Shown here: positions 17,923 through 26,845 of the stretch, piece by piece
How the letters are laid out: every line of letters begins with the position of its first letter
How positions within the stretch are numbered: the first letter of the stretch is position 1
Assembly: GCA_016708265.1 (NCBI GenBank)
Contig: JADJGA010000006.1
Span: forward strand, 186,001-250,000
DNA: 64,000 bases
From: Saprospiraceae bacterium
Lineage (GTDB): Bacteria > Bacteroidota > Bacteroidia > Chitinophagales > Saprospiraceae
Direction: 5' to 3'
The notes under the pieces: generated by a model
Told to the model about the DNA's origin: nothing
What the model saw: only the letters and a program-made list of their open reading frames with translations
The model's database searches: none
Position numbers and translations under genes: made by a program

Positions 17923-20658
17923 TCAATTTTCTGATTTATATTCAAATCCAGACTTTAAATTAAAAAGATATTGTCTATTATCTTTTGATTTTTGAAGTGA
18001 TAAATAACCCTTAGGAACTACTAATTCATTTCTTAATCGTCTATCTGATTCTCCATAAAAGCCTATTTTATAAAATTCACAAAAGGAAAAAAGTTCTTTT
18101 AAATTTTTATCATATATTTTATACCCTCCTGATTTAAAATCAAATATAAAGTAACTTTCTTTTAGCGCAGTGATTTGTATTTTATTTAACGAAATGTTAC
18201 TATTTTCTTTAGAATTGTTTGCCTTGTGATTACATTCATCAATTATTCTACAATTTCCTTTTGAATCTGAAATATAATATTTCAAAGTATCATATAATAA
18301 ATAAAATCCGAGAGATCCATCGATTGTTTCTATTTTAATATATTTTGGTTCAAGAATTACATTTCCACTTAAATCAATCATTCCATATTTTCCATTTAGT
18401 TCAGTCTTTAATTTAGTTGAATCTTCATAAAATATTTCCAATGATTCATAATTAGTTTTTAATAATTCATTTCCTTTTTTGTCAATGACATAAGATGTTG
18501 TTTTATCATGTTTATCCTTTTTTGAGGCTGTAGTAAAAGTATAGAAGTAATCATTAACTTTGTCGTATTTTAATTTTACTACTTCCATTCCAAACTCATT
18601 AAGGAATCCAAACTGATAAATACCATTTTGTAAAAAAATTTGATTATGATCCCAATATCTACTTGTATATAATTTCCTTCTTTTTTGAAATATTGATTTT
18701 GGTAATTTTTCTAAAATATCTGGATTGGATAATCTAGCTACTATTACCATTTTGGATTTTAAATATGAATTATATAAGTAATTATAAGAAATCTTATTTA
18801 TTTTCTTCCCATCTAAATTAAAAACATCAAAAAACAATTGAGAAGTGTCACTTTGGACAAAAAAGTCAAGTTTATTTTCTGTTATTTTATCCGAAGGATG
18901 CAGAATCCAGTTTCCGTTTATATCAATAACACCAACTTTTGGAATTTGAATACCTAAAGGTAGGTAATCTTGACCTTTATATTTTTGTATAGTTACAAGG
19001 TCATCAAAATTGATTAGTTTCAATATTGGGTCAGGACATGGATATCCAAAAGCATCATCATCAGGATAATAGACATATCCTTCAGGGTTAATTTTTTTTG
19101 CATTTTCGTTGTAGATATCAAATACAGTTTTATCGACTAAGGTTGTATCTAATGCAGCAAAATAAAGCAATTTAGAATTACATTGTTTATCATGAATCCA
19201 CCTATAAATTGGTTTGCAAAGAGGATCTCCATCGATATTTACAAAGAATACTTTCCATGGATTATCTGTTGTTTTAGTTTTAATACTCACGTAATTAGTC
19301 AACTTTTTGCCTTTAGAATATATATCAAATCTACCATTGTCTTCAAATACTTTAATTAGGTCATTTTCTATTACAATTTGATTTTTTTGTAATGGAATTA
19401 AAGTGTCACCCTCGAAATTCACCACTCCAAATTTATCATCTGTTTGAAATTTTATATATCCATCTGACGTAATACTTAATGAACTTTCAAATATTGGATC
19501 AACTTTAACATTTCCAAGACTATCTAAAATTCCCTTTTGGTATGTTCTTGAATTATTATGAAAAATATAAGTTTTAATTTTCGTACTATCCTTTTTAAGG
19601 AAATACCTAATACTCAAAATTGATATTGAATCGAGGCAAAAAAGTGTGTCAAAATGACTATTAATAAGACAACATTGTTCATTATCCATTATTGAAAATT
19701 CATTTTCATTTAAAACATTTATTTTTCTATTTTTAAATGCTTTGATAGTATCTCCTGTGTAGTTCAAAATATAAGCATTATATTCAGTTTTATAATTTGT
19801 TTTAATTTTTTTATTTAATACAATCCTGTCGATATTAATAAATTTGAACCGTTCATTACTACCCACTAATATATCTTCTCCTTTATTGTTTAATAATACA
19901 TATTCGCGAGTATCACCTTGTTTATTCAGTCTTTGCACTATAAAATGTTCGGGGGAACTAGTAGTCCAAATATAATCACTTGAATAAAAATAATCAGTTA
20001 GTTGCTCACCTGATTTTGAATAAAAGGCATAGTGAAAATCTTTGTTTTGTAAAACTAACAGGTCTTTAGAACATACTTCAGCATTATACAAGTTTTCATT
20101 AAATAATACTTGTCCGGTTGAATCAACAAAATTCATCATATTTCCAACATATATTCTAAATATTTCTGAATGGGGTTTATAATCACCTTCTATTAAATGT
20201 TGTCTTGGTTTAAAATCTTTACTTTCAAATTCAAGTTCTTTATAATTTTTAAGAATCTTGTGTGGATTAAAGTATATTTTTTTTCTCGTATCTTCATTTT
20301 TAAATTGATATAAGTCAGGATAATCTAATTCATTTCCTTTATCATCTCTTATAATATCTAACCAAGAATTTGGAATTGAGTTTTTTCCATTTTCAATAAT
20401 TTGTGTGAAAATTTTTATTCCATTATAATTATAAAGGGTCCATAAACTATCTTTTTTGCATGCAATTACTCCAAATTCAGGGAATAATTGAGCATCTTGA
20501 TATTGTGGTTCAATAATTAAATTTCCATATATATCTGATAAACCATATTGATTATTTGAAAGATATGGAATTGCATTGAATGAAAAATGTTGTGCAAATC
20601 CGATCTGTTTTAATATTATAACAATTCCTAATATTATCAAGAAATTAAAAGTTTTCAT
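17923..20658 (-). CDS. Large exported WG-repeat protein
   Basis: 911 residues with an N-terminal hydrophobic leader ending in IGFAQ. The chain carries repeated units of the WG type, such as YGLSDIYGNLIIEPQY near the start, FGVVNFEGDTLIPL in the middle and YGMIDLSGNVILEPKY near the end. Each unit is a beta hairpin with a G-[LMV]-x-[ND]-x-x-G core followed by a hydrophobic-P segment. WG proteins have no established biochemical role; binding or surface functions are guessed. It is very AT-rich and sits next to the HipBST-like module in what may be an accessory region. It could not be assigned further. Confidence 0.8.
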   Translation of the reverse strand: MKTFNFLIILGIVIILKQIGFAQHFSFNAIPYLSNNQYGLSDIYGNLIIEPQYQDAQLFPEFGVIACKKDSLWTLYNYNGIKIFTQIIENGKNSIPNSWLDIIRDDKGNELDYPDLYQFKNEDTRKKIYFNPHKILKNYKELEFESKDFKPRQHLIEGDYKPHSEIFRIYVGNMMNFVDSTGQVLFNENLYNAEVCSKDLLVLQNKDFHYAFYSKSGEQLTDYFYSSDYIWTTSSPEHFIVQRLNKQGDTREYVLLNNKGEDILVGSNERFKFINIDRIVLNKKIKTNYKTEYNAYILNYTGDTIKAFKNRKINVLNENEFSIMDNEQCCLINSHFDTLFCLDSISILSIRYFLKKDSTKIKTYIFHNNSRTYQKGILDSLGNVKVDPIFESSLSITSDGYIKFQTDDKFGVVNFEGDTLIPLQKNQIVIENDLIKVFEDNGRFDIYSKGKKLTNYVSIKTKTTDNPWKVFFVNIDGDPLCKPIYRWIHDKQCNSKLLYFAALDTTLVDKTVFDIYNENAKKINPEGYVYYPDDDAFGYPCPDPILKLINFDDLVTIQKYKGQDYLPLGIQIPKVGVIDINGNWILHPSDKITENKLDFFVQSDTSQLFFDVFNLDGKKINKISYNYLYNSYLKSKMVIVARLSNPDILEKLPKSIFQKRRKLYTSRYWDHNQIFLQNGIYQFGFLNEFGMEVVKLKYDKVNDYFYTFTTASKKDKHDKTTSYVIDKKGNELLKTNYESLEIFYEDSTKLKTELNGKYGMIDLSGNVILEPKYIKIETIDGSLGFYLLYDTLKYYISDSKGNCRIIDECNHKANNSKENSNISLNKIQITALKESYFIFDFKSGGYKIYDKNLKELFSFCEFYKIGFYGESDRRLRNELVVPKGYLSLQKSKDNRQYLFNLKSGFEYKSEN

Positions 20659-20723
20659 AAGTATTTTGATTTTTTTTGTTACTGAGAACGGCAGCTCGTT
20701 TAAAAACCTGTACTTTTAAGGCT

Positions 20724-20731
20724 CAAAAATA
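20724..20731 (-). promoter_or_regulatory. Putative -7 element of the WG-repeat gene promoter
   Basis: The minus strand reads TATTTTTG, an exact match to TAnnTTTG, 65 nt before the ATG at 20658. Confidence 0.45.
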
Positions 20732-20970
20732 AGGTAAAAAAGCGAAAAAGTAGAAGTAATATTTTTAAAAATTTTGATAAATGTGGAATATTTGACAACA
20801 TGCTCAATAGATAGTTCCTTAGCATTGAAGTAAATTAAATTCACTTTGAAGTACTTTTTGAATAAAACCAGCCTAAAAAGGAATAACAACTCATGAAATA
20901 TATCATTTTTTAAATTTTTGGTGCTATCAAACTAATAAAAAGAAAATCCCCACAAGTCGAAAAATCCATA

Positions 20971-21010
20971 GCTTTCAGGCACCCATTACTTTCAACAATG
21001 GCTTCAAAGC
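20971..21010. repeat. Imperfect inverted repeat downstream of hipT
   Basis: The left arm GCTTTCAGGCACCCATT and the right arm AATGGCTTCAAAGC pair with two mismatches and unpaired bases around a nine-base loop. No T-run follows, so a simple terminator is unlikely. Bulged stems of this kind resemble attC sites, but the core motifs are not convincing. Confidence 0.3.
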
Positions 21011-21098
21011 TTCAACGTGACAAGTTGTCCTGCGGTCTCTACAAAGCCTTGGATGTTATCCGTATTTTTACTTTTCCTAACTTTTTTTGAGTTTTTCA

Positions 21099-22061
21099 TT
21101 AGCTCTCAACAGTAGATGATTGCTTAAACAATTTATAATTTTCAATTACATTATTTTTATACAATTTCTTGGCTTCGTCAGATAAAAATGACTTGTCAAC
21201 CATATCAAATATCTCACTTTCTTTTTTGTTAAATAAATCAATAATTTTCGTGATAATAGTTTCTTTAATTTTCAAACGCTTTCCAAATTCAATAAAATCC
21301 GCATTTTTATAATTATATTTTTCTCCTAATGGCAAACTAGTTTGTTCTAGTTCTTTAAATAGATTCAACGCTAATAAATTATCAGTAAGATGAATCTTTG
21401 TATTCATTAAATCATACGAGGGTGATAACATCATATCACCATCTGCAGTTTCCAACAGCGAAATATTTTTTAAATGAACATCACCATTACCTGTAAGGAA
21501 ATTGAATATCAGAACACGAAGAAAATCAACTCTGTTTAAAGGGCTAAGCCATTCCCCAACATCTTGATAGGTTTTTGATTTATATTTATCAGCTGCTTTA
21601 AGAACCGACACGAAATCTTCCTGATTTAATTTTTCGCCCTTCTCATTATAATCAAATCGTCTAGTGACATATGCCGGAGTTCCATTTTCAAAGTTCATAA
21701 ATGCACATTCGGCTATTTTGATACTAAAAAGCTGTTTGGCTATTTGCATGGTTAGATGCTCATTTGCAGGTGATTGGTCTGGCAAATTAAACCTAGATAA
21801 CATTGGTTTTATAATATACTGAGATTTTTCATCTACAACCATTTTTGGAACTAACTCTATTCCCCTGGGTTTTCCAATAAATCCTTTGCGTTGAACTCCT
21901 GAGATACTAAATCCCATCGGATGACCATCAATTCTTTTTGAAATATCTTCCCAATTGAATTTGAGTTGAGGACTTACCTTAGAGCGGTTAAATAAAATGG
22001 TCTCACAGGATGAACAAAATCCTTTTGTATTATCCTTAAGACAGCCGTTACAATGTGCCAT
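21099..22061 (-). CDS. hipT: HipT-like toxin kinase (C-terminal HipA kinase domain of a split HipA system)
   Basis: 320 residues corresponding to HipA without its N-terminal subdomain. A Cys4 knuckle (C4-x2-C7, C16-x2-C19) precedes the kinase core. The glycine-rich loop is FSISGVQRKGF with the Ser-Ile-Ser motif (S52, S54) characteristic of HipT of HipBST systems. The ATP lysine is probably K85 in YIIKPM. The catalytic loop GNGDVHLKN (D194, N199) and the metal-binding SPSYDLM (D217) are intact, so the kinase looks active. HipT of E. coli phosphorylates tryptophanyl-tRNA synthetase; the target here is unknown. The start lies one base after the stop of hipS. Confidence 0.88.
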   Translation of the reverse strand: MAHCNGCLKDNTKGFCSSCETILFNRSKVSPQLKFNWEDISKRIDGHPMGFSISGVQRKGFIGKPRGIELVPKMVVDEKSQYIIKPMLSRFNLPDQSPANEHLTMQIAKQLFSIKIAECAFMNFENGTPAYVTRRFDYNEKGEKLNQEDFVSVLKAADKYKSKTYQDVGEWLSPLNRVDFLRVLIFNFLTGNGDVHLKNISLLETADGDMMLSPSYDLMNTKIHLTDNLLALNLFKELEQTSLPLGEKYNYKNADFIEFGKRLKIKETIITKIIDLFNKKESEIFDMVDKSFLSDEAKKLYKNNVIENYKLFKQSSTVES

Positions 22062-22062
22062 A

Positions 22063-22392
22063 TTATATGTTTTTTACTGTTATCGCACCTATTGTATCAT
22101 ACTGACAGGTTAATGCCAATAGGCTCCAATCATCGCTAGGATCAATACGTAATGCTTTACAAATTTGTTCACGATTCTCGCCCTCGCTAAGAATGGATTT
22201 GAAATAGTGAAATAACTCTTTGGAATGATAAGTTTTTTTTGTCTTAGACATATTAACCGAAATTGGACGCATTGTATCATCTTCAATAAATGCATCGTAA
22301 TACTCAAAATGAAAACCATCATCATCAACCCAAAGTATTCCTGCTTTAATATCTCCTTTATAAATGACTTCCAATTTATTTCCTATTCTCAT
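22063..22392 (-). CDS. hipS: HipS-like small protein (detached HipA N-terminal domain)
   Basis: 109 residues matching the N-terminal subdomain of HipA: an opening strand EVIYKGDIKAGIL, then FHFEYYDAFIEDDTMRPISV, and the end LLALTCQYDTIGAITV, which is the usual HipA junction just before the kinase domain. In HipBST modules this separate domain acts as the antitoxin that restrains HipT. It lies between hipB (6 nt upstream) and hipT (1 nt downstream) on the same strand. The clean ATG start and stop argue for a designed split rather than a frameshift. Function is inferred from family and order. Confidence 0.8.
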   Translation of the reverse strand: MRIGNKLEVIYKGDIKAGILWVDDDGFHFEYYDAFIEDDTMRPISVNMSKTKKTYHSKELFHYFKSILSEGENREQICKALRIDPSDDWSLLALTCQYDTIGAITVKNI

Positions 22393-22398
22393 ATTCTA

Positions 22399-22608
22399 TT
22401 ATATGTGCTTTTTGACTTCTACTTTTATTTCCAAATTGAGATATTCAAAAATGTTTTGCAGTACCTCAAATGTCGGATTACTGATACCTCTTTCGATTTG
22501 GGAAATGGTAGTCTTTGACATACCAGCAAGGTCGGCTAAATCTCGAATGGTTAGACCCAATATTTGCCTTCTACGTTTTATTATTTTTCCTAATTCTTCT
22601 ATTTCCAT
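22399..22608 (-). CDS. hipB: HipB-like XRE family DNA-binding antitoxin
   Basis: 69 residues, almost entirely one XRE-type helix-turn-helix (LGLTIRDLADLAGMSKTTIS then QIERGISNPTFEVL). It is the first gene of the module and should repress the hip promoter together with its partners. A near-consensus Bacteroidota promoter and several inverted or tandem repeats lie directly upstream. The ATG at 22608 is preceded by a leader of only about 20 nt if the promoter call is right. Confidence 0.9.
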   Translation of the reverse strand: MEIEELGKIIKRRRQILGLTIRDLADLAGMSKTTISQIERGISNPTFEVLQNIFEYLNLEIKVEVKKHI

Positions 22609-22616
22609 AGCTCTTC

Positions 22617-22629
22617 ATATTGGTAATAT
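22617..22629. promoter_or_regulatory. Palindrome at the probable hipB transcription start
   Basis: ATATTGGTAATAT is a perfect inverted repeat of two 5-bp arms around GGT. It lies 4-12 nt downstream of the -7 element and just before the hipB ATG, a position where a bound repressor would block initiation. Confidence 0.4.
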
Positions 22630-22633
22630 TATG

Positions 22634-22665
22634 CAAATATATTCATTTTATTCAAAATTGTCAAA
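22634..22665 (-). promoter_or_regulatory. hipBST promoter (TTTG-N20-TATATTTG)
   Basis: On the minus strand TTTG (22665-22662) is separated by 20 nt from TATATTTG (22641-22634). This nearly matches the Bacteroidota consensus of TTTG, about 19 nt, TAnnTTTG. It is the best promoter in the window. Confidence 0.65.
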
Positions 22666-22808
22666 TTTATATCACCATAATGGTATTTATACGACAAAAT
22701 ATTTAAAAAGAGAATAATTGTTGGAAATATATCAGTATAGTGGTACGCAAGTGATGTAGTATTAATAAATAATCATAATTGTGAGAATTGTACCAGTATA
22801 ATGATGCA
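22654..22808. repeat. Three degenerate 60-61 bp tandem repeats upstream of hipB (candidate operators)
   Basis: Cores at 22670-22687, 22730-22747 and 22791-22808 align as TAYCASYATARTGRTRYN. Each is preceded by a second conserved block close to AATTGTnnnAAT. The first core contains ACCAT-A-ATGGT, a perfect palindrome, and abuts the -33 element. Spacings are 60 and 61 bp. Confidence 0.5.
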
Positions 22809-23081
22809 CAATCAAATTGAACTAAACAATTTTTCAAAACATCATTATTATGTAGTGATAATATTGTCGAAGTGTCTTAATTACGTATAACGGTTTGCAC
22901 ATACCCGAAGGTGACGATTTTGAAGCACAAAACTGTCTGTCTCCACAAAACCTGATACGAAGCAAAAAGCTTCAAATTAATTTCATTTCTAAATTAATTG
23001 ATATAAAAGCTTTAATGACTTTAAATGTCATAAAATGAATAAAAATCTTAATTTTACCAGTCAAATATTAAATCCATTTTT

Positions 23082-25997
23082 ATGAGAACTGTTTTATTCC
23101 TGATACTTGCCATTTTTTCAATAAATCTTTTTAGCCAGATTACAAATTATTCCAAATACGTCAATCCATTCATAGGTACCGGTGGCCACGGACATACCTA
23201 CCCGGGAGCACAGGTCCCGTTCGGTATGGTACAGCTAAGTCCCGACACCAGACTTACAGGCTGGGATGGATGTTCAGGGTATCATTACAGTGATACCATA
23301 ATTTATGGTTTTTCTCATACGCATCTCAATGGTACTGGGGTTCCCGATTATTGCGATATTTTGCTGATGCCTGTTTCGGGAAAAGTAAACATCAGGAATT
23401 ACGGGTATGCATCCGGATTTTCACATAAAAATGAAAAGGCAAAACCAGGGTATTACCAGGTATTGCTCGACAAATCGGGAATAAATGTCGAACTCACTGC
23501 CACACAGAGGACTGGAGTGCATAAATACTCATATAAATCTGCTTCTAATAATCAAATTGTTCTGGATCTCAAACACAGGGATATGGTACTTGCTTCTGAA
23601 ATTGAGATTGTAAATAAAAAAACCATCAGGGGAATACGTAATTCAAAGGCATGGGCTGAAAATCAACAGGTCTGCTTTGAAATACAATTCTCGGTTCCCT
23701 TCAGATCATTTGAATTGTATCAGGACGGTAAGCTTATCAGTAATCCAAAGAAATTAACTGCCGGTAAGAACCTGATAGCAGTTTTTTCCTTTGGAAAAGC
23801 TAAAGAGATCATCGTAAAAACTGGGGTCAGTCCTACATCAAAGGAAGATGCATCGATGAACTTAAAATCAGAATGTGAGAAATACAGCTTTGAGGAGGTA
23901 TTAAAAAATGCAACAGCGAGCTGGAATAGTGAGCTTTCGAAGATTAAGGTAGTGAGCGATAATAAAGACGATATGACTGTTTTTTATACAGCCTTGTATC
24001 ACACCATGATCAATCCTGTGATTTATAATAATGCTGACAGATCGTACCTGGGCAGGGATTTCAAAAAACATGATGATCCTGGCTTCGATTATCACACTGT
24101 GTTCTCACTGTGGGATACCTACCGTGCGGAACATCCGCTTTTAACTCTTATAGATCAGAAAAGGACAAACGATTTCATAAATACTTTTATCAGCCAATAT
24201 CAGCAGGGAGGTCTGTTGCCTGTCTGGGAACTATCATCAAATGAGACATTCTGCATGATCGGTTATCACTCTGTTCCTGTAATTTTTGATGCTTTTGCAA
24301 AGAATATAAGAAATTATGATGCAGCTCAGGCATTGCAGGCGATGAAAAACAGCGCTGAAAAAGACCATCACGGGCTTAAATACCTAAGAAAATATGGATA
24401 TTTACCCGGAGATCTCGAACATGAATCAGTATCAAAGACCCTTGAATATGCCTATGATGACTGGTGCATTGCTATGATGGCAAAAATGAATAATGATGAA
24501 GCCGCTTACAAGGAGTATATCATTAGAGCACAATTCTATAAGAATATCTTCGATTCTAAGACAGGATTTATGCGTCCAAAATTCAATGGAGCATGGCAAA
24601 CTCCTTTTGACCCTGCTGAAGTGACTTTCAATTTCACTGAAGCAAATTCATGGCAATACAGTTTTGCTGTACCTCACGATATTTCAGGCCTGATCAAGCT
24701 GCATGGGGGGAAATTAAATCTTCAAAAAAAGTTAGATGAATTGTTTACTACAAGTCAGGGACTTACAGGCAGAATTCAATCCGATATCACGGGTTTGATC
24801 GGGCAATACGCTCATGGAAATGAACCGAGCCACCACATGGCCTATTTATACAACTATCTAAATGTCCCCTTTAAAACCCAGGAGAAGGTTGCATCAATCC
24901 TGAAAACCATGTACCACAATGCTCCTGATGGTTTGAGCGGTAATGAAGATTGCGGTCAGATGTCTGCATGGTATGTTCTCAGTTCCATAGGATTTTATCA
25001 GGTATGCCCGGGAAATACTCAGTTTGCCATTGGTTGCCCTTTATTTAAAGAAGCAAAAATTCAACTTGAAAATGGTAAGACGTTTACAGTTAAGACAATC
25101 AACAGAAATGATAAAAATATCTACATTCAATATGCCTATCTGAATGGCAGGAAATATAACAAATCATTTCTGGATTACAATGATATTATGAATGGAGGAA
25201 CCCTTGAAATTAAAATGGATTCGGTCCCAAATCTGAACTGGGGAACATCAGATGATGATATTCCTAAAACTTCGGTTGACACTTTCCAAATGGCAATTGT
25301 TCCGTTTACTGATCAGGCAGCAAAAACTTTCAGGGATTCTATCGCTGTGGATTTGCATTCAGTCGATAAGGCAGATATCTATTATACTTTGGATGGCACA
25401 AATCCGGATAACAACAGTATGAAATACTCATTTCCCATAGTTTTGAAGGAAACTGCAGTCATTAAATCTGTTTCTTATCATCCGGTAATGGGATACAGTT
25501 ATATCACAGATAGTAAATTTGTCAGGACTAATGAAAAAATGAAAATACAACTGCTGACTGCCTACAATTCACAGTACACAGGAGGTGGTGATAATGCGCT
25601 GATAAATCAGTTGAGGGGAACTGACAATTTCCGTCTTGGTGAATGGCAGGGATATAATGATACTGACTTTGAAGCAATACTTGATTTGGGTGAAATGAGG
25701 AATATAAATAAAATCAGTATGGGATTTCTGCAGGATATCGGAAGCTGGATCTGGATGCCTAAAAACGTATCTTTTGAGTATTCTGACGATGGCAAGGTGT
25801 TTAAACACCTTGGAATAGTTGAAAACACTGTCCCGGCTGAAGAAAATGGATCTGTTGTTAAGGATTTTGAAATTATCATTTCTTTCAAAGCCAGATATAT
25901 AAAGATCAAAGCTTCAAAATTTGGTACTATTCCTGAATGGCATCTGGGAGCAGGTAATCCTTCATGGATATTTGCAGATGAGATCGTGGTAGAATGA
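23082..25997 (+). CDS. Secreted GH92 family alpha-mannosidase
   Basis: 971 residues with a signal peptide ending near NLFSQ. The N-terminal GH92 signature is strong (NPFIGTGGHGHTYPGA, PFGMVQLSPDTR, GFSHTHLNGTG). The catalytic half has GNEPSHHMAYLYNY and GNEDCGQMSAWYVLSSIGFY, also diagnostic. The last 220 residues add a chitobiase C-terminal-like segment (YYTLDGTNPDN) and a discoidin-like carbohydrate-binding domain. GH92 enzymes are calcium-dependent exo-alpha-mannosidases that trim mannose from N-glycans or yeast mannan. It probably acts in the periplasm or on the surface together with the beta-mannosidase. Confidence 0.94.
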   Translation: MRTVLFLILAIFSINLFSQITNYSKYVNPFIGTGGHGHTYPGAQVPFGMVQLSPDTRLTGWDGCSGYHYSDTIIYGFSHTHLNGTGVPDYCDILLMPVSGKVNIRNYGYASGFSHKNEKAKPGYYQVLLDKSGINVELTATQRTGVHKYSYKSASNNQIVLDLKHRDMVLASEIEIVNKKTIRGIRNSKAWAENQQVCFEIQFSVPFRSFELYQDGKLISNPKKLTAGKNLIAVFSFGKAKEIIVKTGVSPTSKEDASMNLKSECEKYSFEEVLKNATASWNSELSKIKVVSDNKDDMTVFYTALYHTMINPVIYNNADRSYLGRDFKKHDDPGFDYHTVFSLWDTYRAEHPLLTLIDQKRTNDFINTFISQYQQGGLLPVWELSSNETFCMIGYHSVPVIFDAFAKNIRNYDAAQALQAMKNSAEKDHHGLKYLRKYGYLPGDLEHESVSKTLEYAYDDWCIAMMAKMNNDEAAYKEYIIRAQFYKNIFDSKTGFMRPKFNGAWQTPFDPAEVTFNFTEANSWQYSFAVPHDISGLIKLHGGKLNLQKKLDELFTTSQGLTGRIQSDITGLIGQYAHGNEPSHHMAYLYNYLNVPFKTQEKVASILKTMYHNAPDGLSGNEDCGQMSAWYVLSSIGFYQVCPGNTQFAIGCPLFKEAKIQLENGKTFTVKTINRNDKNIYIQYAYLNGRKYNKSFLDYNDIMNGGTLEIKMDSVPNLNWGTSDDDIPKTSVDTFQMAIVPFTDQAAKTFRDSIAVDLHSVDKADIYYTLDGTNPDNNSMKYSFPIVLKETAVIKSVSYHPVMGYSYITDSKFVRTNEKMKIQLLTAYNSQYTGGGDNALINQLRGTDNFRLGEWQGYNDTDFEAILDLGEMRNINKISMGFLQDIGSWIWMPKNVSFEYSDDGKVFKHLGIVENTVPAEENGSVVKDFEIIISFKARYIKIKASKFGTIPEWHLGAGNPSWIFADEIVVE

Positions 25998-26158
25998 TAA
26001 ACTTATAATTGTTAATGCTCAGTTGTTAATTGATAATTGGAATGGAGGAATTTAACATATTACTAAAATCGAATAATCATATAATATTATCAATCTCATA
26101 GATCAGATAAAATTCTTTGATAAAGAAAAATAAACAATAAAAGGATAAGCGAAATCTT

Positions 26159-26746
26159 TCAAAACCTGTAACCACCTGCCAAATGGATTCCATAATTCCA
26201 AAGATTGTAGTCATTAAGCACTTCTTTAAATCTGACTAATGTGTTTATTTTTATTTGTGGAGAAATTGAACAGTAAAAATGGTTTTTGGTATATTGTATT
26301 CCTAATGATAACAATGCTCCTAATCCGGATTGTGATTCATTAATTGATCTGGATTTTTCTATCTCGTAATCAATAGTAATTCCCGATCTGATAAAGAATA
26401 AATTGGTGAAATCGTAATGAAGTAGAAAAGGTATTGAGTAATATTTGATTTTATTATGGAATTCATATTTAACTTCGTTGACATTAAAATATCCTTCCAA
26501 GCTGTTTTCAGAATAATTCAATCCTGTATGCAGCGAAAGATTTCCTTTGAGTTCTTTTTGGAAAAAAATTCCAATGTCGTACGATCCTTTACCAATATAT
26601 GAGTCAATAAGTTTCTCATGTTCGTTGATCAGAAAATTATTTTGATTGGCAGCAATACTTAAACCTGCTATAGTATTTTGTGATTGTAAACAATTTACTG
26701 TAATAAAAAACGGGATAATGAGAAAGCTTAAAAATGTCTTATTCAT
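26159..26746 (-). CDS. Small outer-membrane beta-barrel protein (porin-family-like)
   Basis: 195 residues with a leader ending in NCLQSQ. The rest is alternating hydrophobic/polar strands ending in an aromatic residue (HLAGGYRF), the typical C-terminal signature of outer-membrane barrels of 8 strands. No ligand or function can be assigned. It stands alone between the convergent GH92 gene and the ppk2 gene. Confidence 0.65.
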   Translation of the reverse strand: MNKTFLSFLIIPFFITVNCLQSQNTIAGLSIAANQNNFLINEHEKLIDSYIGKGSYDIGIFFQKELKGNLSLHTGLNYSENSLEGYFNVNEVKYEFHNKIKYYSIPFLLHYDFTNLFFIRSGITIDYEIEKSRSINESQSGLGALLSLGIQYTKNHFYCSISPQIKINTLVRFKEVLNDYNLWNYGIHLAGGYRF

Positions 26747-26845
26747 GGGAATTATTTCATTCCATTTAAAACGAAAAAGTAATAAAAAAATTTCCTTAAA
26801 CTATGCTTTCTTTTTTAATTATAACATCTTTACTTAGCATTTAAC

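Larger units (their letters stand above)
20659..21098. other. Intergenic region with a WG-gene promoter element and an imperfect hairpin
   Basis: 440 nt with no gene seen. It has an exact TAnnTTTG element for the WG gene at 20724-20731 and an imperfect inverted repeat at 20971-21010, about 90 nt past the hipT stop. Confidence 0.5.
22609..23081. promoter_or_regulatory. Divergent control region between hipB and the GH92 gene
   Basis: 473 nt, non-coding, AT-rich. From the hipB side it contains a palindrome at 22617-22629, the promoter at 22634-22665, and three degenerate repeats at 22670, 22730 and 22791. Farther right is a GTATAACGGTTTGCAC segment at 22885-22900, a type often seen at borders of mobile cassettes in Bacteroidota (impression only). 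No GH92 promoter was identified with confidence. Confidence 0.55.

Noticed and set aside
22063..22392. HipS as the remnant of an intact hipA broken by a frameshift
   Set aside because: The small gene ends at a proper stop, hipT has its own ATG and Cys4 start not seen in fused HipA, and the SIS motif points to a true split system.
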